DNA of 64,000 nucleotides. Origin: Dryas octopetala. Its lineage: Eukaryota > Streptophyta > Magnoliopsida > Rosales > Rosaceae. The notes under the pieces are model-generated. The model was not told the DNA's origin, searched no databases, and saw only the letters and a program-made list of their open reading frames with translations. The stretch lies in NCBI GenBank assembly GCA_963921425.1, contig OY992838.1, positions 7,254,001 to 7,318,000 on the forward strand, written 5' to 3'. A program made the translations under genes and the position numbers. Below, piece by piece: positions 19,560 through 29,600 of the stretch (position 1 is the first letter of the stretch; the number at the start of each line of letters is the position of its first letter).

Positions 19560-20110
19560 TTTTTCTAGATGTTGAATGTGTTATTGGCCACCTTCATTGA
19601 CGTAAAAGTCAGGGGACTGAACAGCCAGTCCTAGTCAGTTTGATAACATAAGTTCTGGACAAATATAATCCACCGACCAACAGTGTCAACACTCAAAAAG
19701 TTATAGACAATTATATGCATAATGTGGAATTGTGGATTACCTAGACGGTTCAGGAACATGTCATGTATAAACTTAAAATGAGAGAGAGTCAGACTTTTAT
19801 TGTGGATATGCGGACATAATTGTGACTCTTAGTCTTAGATGAATTTTGAGAGTATATATCATTAAGGAGTAAAGAATAATTTTTACTGTTATATGGTAAA
19901 TGTATGATATGAAGTGTCTGCACTAAATAAGCTCTCTAAAAACATTGAGAAAGTACAAAGTAGAAGACCCATTGAAATTTTCGACCAAAAAATAAATAGA
20001 AAAGAAGACCCACTGAAATGACTGATGCAAAAGAAAAGAAAACAAAGGATGGTGGGTCATGACTCATGAGTCGACTTTTCATGGGTGCGCAATTTTATTA
20101 AGGCATAAAT
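19560..20110. other. spacer, no gene seen
   Basis: AT-rich with no convincing frame, repeat or RNA structure. The phrase TCATGACTCATGAGTCGA near 20058-20075 is partly palindromic. Confidence 0.45.
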
Positions 20111-20826
20111 TTAATTTAGACACATAATTATATATGTTATTTTAACGAGATTCACGAATTTTTAAATATTTCAAATATACACATGATTTATTATGTAAAT
20201 TGAAAAATGAAATTCATTTCATAATTTATTGAGAAATCAGTTAAATGTCAGCTTGATTTTTGCTAACAAGGATTAATTGGCGACGTGGCACCAACTCAGC
20301 ATACATTTCCCGCCAAATAAGCAACACATGTCCACTAGACACGGGCCCACACACCCATCACCTCTTTCCGCTCGTCGAATGCTCTCTTGACCATTTAGTC
20401 TCTAAAAAACATCACGTTTTCCCCCAAATTCGAATATAAATCCCTCACTTGTGCTCAACGAGCGAGAAAGATATGATGAGTTTGTGGACCCGTGTCAGGG
20501 GTTAGGTGGACCTGTGTTGCTCATTTGGCGGGAAATGAGCGACACGGATCCACCTAACCCCTGACACGGACCCACAAACTCTCTCTATTATTATTAAATT
20601 ATGTGCCCGTGTTGCTTATTTGGCGGGATATGTTTGCTGAGATAGCGCCACGTCGCCAAGTAATCCCGGTCAGCAAAAGCCAAGCTGTCATTTAACTGAT
20701 TTCTCAACGAATTAATAGACAGAAATTCATTTTTCAATTTAGATAATAGATCGGATGTATATTTGAAATATTTTAAAATTCATGAATCCCGTTGAAATAG
20801 CTTATATAGTTATGTGTCTAAATTAA
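20111..20826. mobile_element. long-terminal-inverted-repeat (foldback or MULE-like) element
   Basis: The left arm (20111 to about 20330) is matched inversely by the right arm (about 20603 to 20826), roughly 220 bp per arm at an estimated 80-85% identity. Shared phrases in inverted order include TTAATTTAGACACATAA, ATATTTCAAATATACA, AAATTGAAAAATGAA, GAGAAATCAGTTAAATG, TTGGCGACGTGGC and CCGCCAAATAAGCAACAC. The centre holds a second, tighter palindrome (20478-20581). No target duplication is clear. Long inverted arms suggest a Mutator-like or foldback origin; it has no transposase. Confidence 0.78.
20478..20581. other. near-perfect 49-bp-arm hairpin nested in the inverted-repeat element
   Basis: Left arm 20478-20526 pairs with right arm 20533-20581 around the 6-base loop GGCGGG. 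I count 44 of 49 pairs, and all five differences are transitions, so G-U pairing would hold most of the stem closed in RNA. The arm carries the phrase TGTCAGGGGTTAGGTGGA. A transcript through this region would fold into a long duplex resembling a small-RNA precursor. Transcription is not shown. Confidence 0.85.
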
Positions 20827-22431
20827 TAAAAAAGAGACCCAAATTCATTGACAGGTGTTTTCCACACACCCCCAAAAGAAGACAATATTCCTCTTTTCCT
20901 AACAATTCATCTCTCTCTCTCTCTGGACTTTACGCAATGCCAGATATCTAAGGTTAATTATGCTAATGTCACAATCAAATCTCCTTAATCCTCAATCAAA
21001 GTTGAAGGAATTGACCTACTATTAAAGCGAAAAGCACATGGAATCCTATATGCTATGTTTTTCACTGCTGGATGACGAATTGCAGTCACTTGAAAGATTG
21101 TGGATTCTCTTTAGTGGAGCAAAAAAGTGTTGTGCTTGTTTTATGGGGTCACTCAACTCAAGTACTCAAGTAAGACCTTAGCTTTGGAATAGAGTGACTG
21201 CCTTGGAATTATTAGTTATTAAACACGAGAATAATAGAATTCTGAAATCTGCCGTAAGAGGTCATTTTCAGTTGATTCTCCGGCTTTCTTTGACATCTTG
21301 AAGCTGCTTTGGACTATTTTCTATCGTTTTTGTCGCAGGTCTTGGTTAACCACGTATTCGCCATCTAAAATTAAAAACAAACTCCAGTTTTCCTCTCTTT
21401 GTTGGTTTCTAATATAGGACCTGCTTTTTGTCTAGATTAGCAAGCAAACCCCATTGTCCAAATTAATCAAATTTAGTCAAATATGTCCAAATTGGATTCC
21501 AATTAGTTAGGACAGCAAGTAAAACATTGTTGGAATAGCATGAGAGAGGGTCGGTGTGCGAAAATAATACCATTAATAAACAATAAATCTCAACATCTTG
21601 GGTGGAAAATCTGTCCTTGTCTATCTACACTTTCTAGGGATGAGATCTATACTAAAATTGGAATCAAGATAAGTGCACATTGATGATATCTGCCTAGTTA
21701 ATTATCATTAAGTGACACTGGCCAAAAAAAAAATAGTACTCTTTCTACCTGTAGCATTGTTCAAAGGACTAACATATGCATATTGTAGCTGCCTCAAACC
21801 AAATTTAGGCATTCAGCTCAATCAAGTGGGACAAGTTTCATGGATGTTAAGGACATCATGTGATACTTGTAACATCAAGTGTGATTTACATAATAATTGG
21901 CACATGAAGTATCACATGATGTCTTCCATATAAACATTATTCCAAATCTAGTGGAAGAGCTCCTCCAAGAATAACATACAGCCATGAAAGGGCCATAACA
22001 ATAACATACCTATCAAATAAAGAATCAAGACCAAACTAGCTTTGTGAATTGTGATGTTACATATTACAAGGCCTTCAACAATTGTCAATGACTTAAACAG
22101 GTTTTGCATCATATACATCCGATATCAAATTCAATGAGTTAAATTTGGTTCTCAAAACAAAGATGAGAGATTTTTGTTTGTGGAAAAAATGTCAACAAAT
22201 TCTAATATTACAGAAAACAAAGAGAGATCACAAATCGCTTATGTATATCCGAGCATCAAAACCCCCCACAATGACTAAACTCTTCATTTCAGCCCTCTCT
22301 TCCCCACCATTTTCATGCACAAGTTGCAAGAAAAGGTTTGAAAACATTTAGACAAGATAAAAACACTAGATAAACAACATACAAAATAGACAAAGAGGAA
22401 GTCATTTATAGGCAAATCAGGATCGCAAAAA
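20827..22431. other. spacer and 3' flank of the ANTH gene
   Basis: No convincing gene. The last 300-400 bases before 22432 are the likely 3' untranslated region of the minus-strand ANTH gene. The rest is AT-rich and holds no recognisable repeat. Confidence 0.45.
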
Positions 22432-24411
22432 TCAGTAAGGAGTGTAGTAGTACCCGGCCGGTGGTCCCATTCCAGTGACCGGAGGCATTCCATAGGGCGG
22501 CGCCATTGGCATAGGAGCTGCACCATAGTAACCGGCAGCACCGCTCATTTTGGCCAAACTACCTTGGCCTTGCATTCCTTGCTGGGCATACTGCTGCCAC
22601 ACCTGCTGCTCCTGCACAAGCAAATGCTGTTTCTTCTCCATATCGGCCATTTGCACATACGAAGGCGGTGGAATGGTTAATGATGCAGCAAAGGGGTCCT
22701 GATTTACGGTCTGGACTGTCCCATCCGGGGCCGGAAGAGCCAATACTGGTGTGGCGCTCTTCCCTGGCCCAAGCACTGCCACGCTACTGGCGCTTCCACC
22801 ACTCAATTGGGCAGTGCTCACATGCTGCCTCACCATGCCCTGATCATACATGCCGTTCAATAACAGTGGATCCAAGCCACCACCCATAGCTGCTTTCTGA
22901 TGTGCTAAATTGCTTGCGGTCTCCACCAAAGCCAATTCCCAATCGGCCTTTCCGGGTTCGGCAGCCGGGTTCTGCCAAGCCGAGGTGACTTGCGGCTGCC
23001 CATTGGATGGGAACGCTTCCCATGACCCATTCCCATTGCTATTAGCTGCAGGAGCAGCAAACAAAGCTAAAGCCAACTTATTCCCCTGCTCATCAGCTGT
23101 AACCCCATTATCCCTCAGATCCACCAAGTCCTGCGTGACCTCTTGTCGAGGCTTGGGCTGAGGCTCCGGCTCAGGTGGGGGTGGAGGAGTATAATTCTCC
23201 GGCGCCGGCAACGCCTTGATCTCATTCATATTGGGTTGGGGCTCTTCCTCTTGAGCCACAGGAGGTGGCGCCTCTATCCTCAAAGGACTCTTGGGTTTCT
23301 TAACTCTATCCCTCACAAACTCCTCCAAAGTCTCCAATAACTTACTCCCAATCCTCTGCACCTCCGGATACTCTGACGACCTGGCCACGCCGGTATCCTT
23401 ACACCAACCATAAAACCCAACAAGCTCATCAATCTGCTTGGCCGCACTGGCGTATGCATCAAAAGCCTTGACACAATCCGGGTACTCCATGTCGAAAAAC
23501 TTATCAAGCAAGACTGCCAGAACCTCGCAGATATCCGCATACAACTGAAAGCTCTCCCTCACCACCGGGTACAGAGCAATGAGAATCATCCTACTGTTCT
23601 TGGCCAAACCGGTGGGCCGGGACGCCAGGAACCGGTCCAATAGCCTCTGCAAATGCCCCATTTTGGCGAAAATCCTCTCGGGGTTCATTTCCCTCAATGG
23701 GGTCACAACCCTCTTCTTCTCCCTCCCTCCTCGGCCACCCACCGACACCGACTCGTTCACATCTCCATAGGACCTCGACCGCCTCATCCCTCCGCCGCTC
23801 TCGTAATCTCTGGGCTCTCCCCCTCCGTACTCGTACTCGTAAGCCCTCGGCGGCGGAGACCTGAAAGTACCAGAACCGCCATTGTCTCTACTCTGCTCCA
23901 CACCCGTACTACCACTACCACTCCCACTCCCACCACTCTTTCTCTCAAATAGCATCAAGTCAAGCCTTTGATCCAAGTACAAAGCGTAGGTCCGTACAAA
24001 AGCCGAGTGATCCCACGAGCTGGAGTGAGCTTCGTCCCTGAAATCCGACATGTTCAGGAGCCTGGTTCCCCTGCGGGTGGCGTACAGGATCTCGTCCTGG
24101 AACACCGGCTCGCCGTCGTTCATCAGCCGGTGGACCAGCACCAGCGCCTTCAAGGCCACGATCCAGTCGCGCGTCTTCCCCAGACGCTTCGACACCGCCG
24201 ACACGCACGCGTGCACGTAACCCCGAGAATACGAAGTCAAGGTCAAGATCTCGCTGATGTACTTCTCGCCGGCCGGCTCGTCGTCGTGGCTGGTCGCCTT
24301 CACGATCGCGACCTCGAGGTCCGGCGCCATGTTGCTCGCCACTTTGGCCAGGCCGATGCTCGTCTGGTCCTTGACGGCCCCGATCGCCTTTCGGATCGTG
24401 CTCGGCGCCAT
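22432..24411 (-). CDS. CAP1: ANTH-domain clathrin adaptor, AP180/CALM type (ECA4/CAP1-like)
   Basis: A single-exon protein of 659 residues. The ANTH domain fills about residues 1-375 in two blocks. It starts with STIRKAIGAVKDQTSIGLAKV and goes on with EVAIVKATSHDDEPAGEKY (basic residues expected to bind phosphoinositide), SRGYVHACVSAVSKRLGKTRDWIVALKALVLVHRLM and LLNMSDFRDEAHSSSWDHSAFVRTYALYLDQRL. A Gly/Ser-rich insert precedes the later helices (LQRLLDRFLASRPTG, LYPVVRESFQLYAD). The C-terminal half is a disordered Pro/Gln-rich tail with a DPF motif (QDPFAASL) and a terminal GYYYTPY, fitting binding to clathrin and adaptors. Plant members work at the plasma membrane with the TPLATE complex in endocytosis. 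The order and insert fit At4g32285/At2g25430. The start is the first ATG in frame, upstream of the domain. Confidence 0.94.
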   Translation of the reverse strand: MAPSTIRKAIGAVKDQTSIGLAKVASNMAPDLEVAIVKATSHDDEPAGEKYISEILTLTSYSRGYVHACVSAVSKRLGKTRDWIVALKALVLVHRLMNDGEPVFQDEILYATRRGTRLLNMSDFRDEAHSSSWDHSAFVRTYALYLDQRLDLMLFERKSGGSGSGSGSTGVEQSRDNGGSGTFRSPPPRAYEYEYGGGEPRDYESGGGMRRSRSYGDVNESVSVGGRGGREKKRVVTPLREMNPERIFAKMGHLQRLLDRFLASRPTGLAKNSRMILIALYPVVRESFQLYADICEVLAVLLDKFFDMEYPDCVKAFDAYASAAKQIDELVGFYGWCKDTGVARSSEYPEVQRIGSKLLETLEEFVRDRVKKPKSPLRIEAPPPVAQEEEPQPNMNEIKALPAPENYTPPPPPEPEPQPKPRQEVTQDLVDLRDNGVTADEQGNKLALALFAAPAANSNGNGSWEAFPSNGQPQVTSAWQNPAAEPGKADWELALVETASNLAHQKAAMGGGLDPLLLNGMYDQGMVRQHVSTAQLSGGSASSVAVLGPGKSATPVLALPAPDGTVQTVNQDPFAASLTIPPPSYVQMADMEKKQHLLVQEQQVWQQYAQQGMQGQGSLAKMSGAAGYYGAAPMPMAPPYGMPPVTGMGPPAGYYYTPY

Positions 24412-24720
24412 CTCCGCCGTTCAATTCACTTGGCTTCGCCGATTGAGTTGCAGAGCTTAGCTACCAGCTGAGAATTAACGACAACAAAACGGTTCGTTTC
24501 GTTGATTAGCGGTTTCAATCATTTTTGTCTGACAATATTTAGCAAAAATTAGATTGGATTTCTAAAAATAGAAGGCCATACATTTCCGTAATTACCGTCG
24601 GTGTCGGAGGTCTAGATCTGCGACTTCGAGACTCCGGCGGGTCGGATCCTGGTTGAGATCGGAGCTGATTTGTTGGAGCCGAGGAGGACCAATCCGTGTC
24701 GAATTTCTCGTTTTTTGGTT

Positions 24721-24723
<3 letters not shown>

Positions 24724-24773
<50 letters not shown>

Positions 24774-24824
24774 TCTTTCTCTGTGAGTTTGGGGGAGAGG
24801 GAGAAAAAGGTGAGTTTAAATAGT
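24724..24824 (-). promoter_or_regulatory. (GA)n leader tract and TATA-like box of the ANTH gene
   Basis: Seen from the minus strand, CTATTTAAAC at 24815-24824 lies about 50 bases before a 44-bp GA run (24724-24767), which lies about 310 bases before the start codon at 24411. Long GA or CT tracts in 5' leaders are common in plant genes. The transcription start is inferred. Confidence 0.45.
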
Positions 24825-26247
24825 GGGATGGAGTCTGGTGACGTGGAAGAATGTGAGCCGTGGATGAGATCTGAGATCTGGGATCTGGAATGGATTAGTA
24901 GCTAGCGGTAGTGTCAGGCGCTGTGTATGTGTGTCTGAAACTGAAAGGCAGCATGGTGTGCTGTGAGTTGACTGCCCGTGCGAACGGGTTTGGATTCTGT
25001 GTGGACCGGCTTATTTTAGCAGTGATAGCATACTACTTTTGCGCGTACGGTCTACGGTGATAGTGACATTTTAAAGTAAACTAGTAAACTAGTAAACTCT
25101 ACTCAAATGGATTCCGTGATTTTTTCTCTCTATTGTTTTTTCTTTTTGTTTCCTTTTTTGCCCACTTATCTTGTTGGTGAGATGTGAATAGCGTCGGACA
25201 AAAAAATAGTGAATAGTTAATAAAAAATAAAAAAAAGAAGTAACACCAATCTTATGTGGATTCACATATATGGAGTTGGGAAAACAATTGTGATTATAAT
25301 TTTATTTTAACAAATTATGTCTTTTTCTTCCCATAAGAGTTATGTCATTAGACAACGAAATCAATATTTGTTTAGATGTTTAGTAATCTTCCTTTTTGAT
25401 ACAAGATATTCTAGCAATTAAGACTCTTTTTTTCTCATTCCTTTTAGCAATGTTATACATAGCAATGAGGATTTTCATATTATGTCAAGATAATTAAGTT
25501 ACTCTAGGCTTGCATAACTTAATAATGTCAAATATTATAGTATGACAAGATAATAATGTTAAGTAAACAAGCTATAAATTGATTATTAATTGAGTTAATT
25601 TTTTACTGAATGTGTGATCTATATAATAGTTGTTGAGGTAACTTAATTGAAAAAGTTGTAGAATTGCTCCGTGCCCCAAATTTGATCCCCTCATCTCCAA
25701 AATCTAGTGATCCTCATTTATAATATGGAAAAATAACATTACCATAAATATATATTTTATAAGTTACAAAAAGACTTGTACAAGGTTGTATTGTTTTCTT
25801 ATGACACCCTAATATTGCTTGAGCTAAAATTCATGCACAAACCGACCATAAAGTTCATTAATTAATGTTATTTTTATTTATAAAATATTTTTCTTCAATG
25901 GAGGTTTTCGCAATTTTTCTTGGGTTGAAGAAAAGGACCTTGACTAATAATGTTAGTTTTTGGCCATTTGCATATATAAAAATATTCATGATAGGTTTCA
26001 AAGAAAAAGAAAGGCTCTAATTTGATTAATAAATTAATGAATGGATGAGATGTAAATTTTACCAACCAAAGAGTAGAATAAAAGGAACATATAAATGGAC
26101 TCGAATTCCCGGGCCAAAAAAAAAAAAAAAAAGGACTCTAATTCTATAATAATTGTTCTCATTTTTATTTTCTTAATTCGGCTTTTGTCTTTCTACTCTC
26201 ATTGAGATTTGGAGTTAAATAGTAAAATTCAGATTGACTGAGTACAA
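24825..26247. other. spacer between ANTH gene promoter and tRNA, no gene seen
   Basis: AT-rich. I looked for kinase-coding exons here on the minus strand because the next gene upstream lacks its kinase, and I saw none (no VAVK, HRDLK, DFG or APE-like phrases). A run of A at 26117-26133 is preceded by GAATTCCCGGGCC. Confidence 0.5.
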
Positions 26248-26320
26248 GATCGCGTGGCCTAATGGATAAGGCGCTCGCCTCCGGAGCGGGAGATTGTGGG
26301 TTCGAGTCCCACCGTGATCG
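26248..26320 (+). tRNA. tRNA-Arg (anticodon CCG)
   Basis: A 73-nt cloverleaf fits completely. The acceptor GATCGCG pairs with CGTGATC, and the D arm is GCCT-AATGGATA-AGGC. The anticodon stem CTCGC/GCGGG holds loop CTCCGGA (anticodon CCG, decoding CGG). The T arm is GTGGG-TTCGAGT-CCCAC, and the discriminator base is G. Intragenic A and B boxes (TGGCCTAATGG, GGTTCGAGTCC) are present. No intron. A T run at about 26339-26346 can stop RNA polymerase III. Confidence 0.96.
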
Positions 26321-26611
26321 CCTCCATTTCTCCTTTGTATTTTTTATTCCCCATTTACAAAAGTTGCCTCACCTGACCTTGCAATTTTCTCATAGACATA
26401 TACAATACATATTAAAAGATTTTTTTATCTGATCAACAAGATTGCATACTTTGACCCCCAAACATAACATTTTGTGAGGAAGCTTCCCTTCCACACCCAT
26501 TTGGCCATTTCACAATGAAGTTGTTTTAAAGAAAAACGATATTTAGAATAGCTTGATAAGTACAGAACCCAATTACAGAGGCCATCTCACATGGTCACTG
26601 GGATTTATTGC

Positions 26612-29600
26612 TTATCTCTTTAGTAAATCTGTACGTACTCGCATATGTCCCGTTGTCTTATCCTTTGTCCACCATAGGTAGAACACTGAGGACATTATCA
26701 TAACAGCAGCTGCACATCCAAGTGAGATTCCCACAATTTTTCCCACACGCTTCTTGTCCCGTTTCGAAGAAGGGCCAGCAACAGAGACTGCAGGAGACAA
26801 TGTGTTCACAAAAACATGAATAGATTAAGAGTTTGAAGATCATCTGGGTGTATACAATGTCTCTTTCACAATAACTGGTCACATGATTAGCATGTGAGCA
26901 GATTATTGTAAGAGGGACATTGTATATAGTCAATGTATGCAAGAATTTAGATGTGGGGATGATGAGAACCTTGATAAACATGGACGGCTGACACCAAGGC
27001 TCCGTATGTGCCTTGAGATGGAATGCAGCAAGTGCCTTTGCCAGCCCACATGAAGTGGATGTTCATAATTGTGTTCGACACATTGGTCTCGAATGTTTTT
27101 ACCAAAGCTCTCTTGGATCCCCCTGCTTCCTTCTGAATGTTGAAGTCTTGGAGGACTCTCTCACCCTAAACCAATGCCAACATGTCATGAGGGGAAAGAG
27201 AATGTGCAAATTAGTCTACCCAAAGTACATATAGAGATTACTTTGAGCAGAATATGTTGGTTAAGTTTCATAGAAAATATAGTCTATGTGATGTAGAATA
27301 TGTTATGGCAAAGTGATGCCATTGTTTCAAATAATGCTGAAATTGTTGCAGAAAATCTTAATGCTGCAGGTAATGAAATTAGCTTGCCACCTACAAAAGG
27401 GTTATAAATGATATGTCATATATCTGTTTGCTTTTCCCATAGTGAAACAAAATGCTGACATTTTTATCAGGATATGTTTGGTATACCATAGATTAATTAA
27501 GTTGATCACTACCTACTACCTACTAAGCAAGTGAAAGTATTTTTTTAATTGATGTAAGGGGCTTGTCTGCCTTTGCCTATAGATGTTTTCACCATACCTG
27601 AATGTAAACATCAAATATGCGCCTTCCAAGACCTTTCCAAGAATGTGTGTCATCCATTGCTATCTCTGCAAAGTGAAGCTCAACAATATATTTGCCATTC
27701 ATCAAATCAAGGCCATAGTACCTCAGTGAGCTTGGTGAAATTCTAGCTGTCTTGTACAGTTCAGAATCTAAAGTTTCTGTGATTTGGGAATCTGTGTTTG
27801 CTATGTATGTTGGTCCATTTGAGTTGAAAATAAAATTTCCAGTGTTGCTTACTGCCCATTGATATCTAGAGTCTTTGTAAAATGAAGCAGCTCCCAGTAT
27901 TTCAGAATCATCATCATATTCAATGCCAAATGCAGATACCTGACTTGTGCCTCCACATTTGATAGAAAATGAAGCTACAACAAAACATTTCCTGGTAAAT
28001 TTACAAAATAACTTCCTTTTAATTTCTTCAAGTGACTATTAAGAAAGAATTGTAGAAATTTGCTTACACACTGATGGTAGTTTATTAGTGCACTTGGTGT
28101 CTCCTTGGAGGCAATGCAACGTTCCAAATGCCTCCCTGACTCCATGGCCATCTAAATAATCAGATGTGTGTGTGTGTGTGTGTGTGTGTATTTCTAATGA
28201 AAGAATATGGATGTAAGAGTTGCACCCTTTAAAACATGGTTAGATAATTTACCTGTCTGGCAAACCGTTTGCATTGATAGATGTACCAAGCACATTCCTG
28301 AAGAGAAGAAAACAGTAAGTTCAGCTGAATAATGGTACAAGATAAATTACCATAAATAGATTCATAGTACTAATTCTAATCAGGCTATTAATTTTGAAAG
28401 GAGTGGGGAGGGAGAACTTACATTGAAAATCCTGCTCTGCCAAAATTTAGAGGTAAATTCCCAAATATAGGATTGAAGGAGACATCTCTACAAGTAAACA
28501 AGAATGTTAGCTGGATTTGTACTCTCAATTAGGACTAAATTTAAGCTTCCCATCTAGGATTGGAAAAACTAATACTTTACGATATACTATTATACCATTA
28601 TTATCTATAACATATGCAAACATTATGTTTCTACTGATCTTTGATCATAAAATAGGAAGAAGGGCAGTCCAAAGTTGAAGGTGCCACTTACAATGCAATA
28701 AGCTTTGGACTTGTGATACTTGCAGGTAGTTGTCCACTCAAGTTATTGTTTCCAAGATATCTGAGATGAACAATTGAACTTTCTCAATGAGGAAAATCAT
28801 AATCATGGTGAATCAACAACATGCCAATTAATGAAACACACAAATGCATACTGTTTAGCAAGTACAAGGAGGCAATTGCACATTATTGATAATTATTATA
28901 CCATTCAAATTAAAAAATTAAAGTAATTTATAACCCTTATCTACGTGTAAAGAGTAGTAGTGTTTAACAGAAGTCCATTTAAGCATACTACCCAATCATA
29001 ACCACAGAAAATAGCTGAATTGATTAAGAGACTAATCAAGTTTTTTTATACGATTGAGAATATTTCCATTGGTTATCAGCAAGTAAGAATCTCTAATGTA
29101 TTGCCACCTAACATCTACCACCCTTTACCTAGTAGCTTAAGCCTGTTTGATTCTAATAATGCATCATGTAATTTTGAACAGCAATACTAGTTTACTTACA
29201 GAAATCGTAACACAGTAAAATCTTGGAATGAGTTTGGTATTTCTCCAGTCAACTTGTTGAAGCTCAAGTCCCTGACATAATGAATTCATTTGGATACGGA
29301 AAGGGTAGAGATCATGTATATCTTGGTAACAAAATGCAATAACCAGTCAATTCTTATGAAAACCCTTTTGAGGAATTTTGTAAGCTTATATAAGGAAAAT
29401 AGCATCATATATCATAAAAGGAGCTAACAGAAATAAGTATATATAATAATTTTTTTGTGGTAAAAAGTATAATCATTATAGATTATGAAGAGGAATGAAT
29501 GTCAAGGCTACTTACAGGTATTGCAACTTAGCAAACTTGCCAACTTGTTGTGGAATTTCGCCGGAGACTTGACAATTTCTCAAAGACCTATAATAAAATT

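Noticed and set aside
20111-20826. CRISPR-like reading of the repeated CGCCAAATAAGCAACAC phrases
   Set aside because: Plant nuclear DNA, only inverted pairs, no regular spacers.
22668-24471. Several plus-strand and second minus-strand frames over the ANTH gene
   Set aside because: Shadows of a GC-rich real gene; none has a recognisable domain.
26108-26134. GAATTCCCGGGCC followed by an A run, looking like a cloning linker with poly(A)
   Set aside because: Short restriction-site strings occur by chance, the flanks are continuous plant-like DNA, and no vector sequence is seen.
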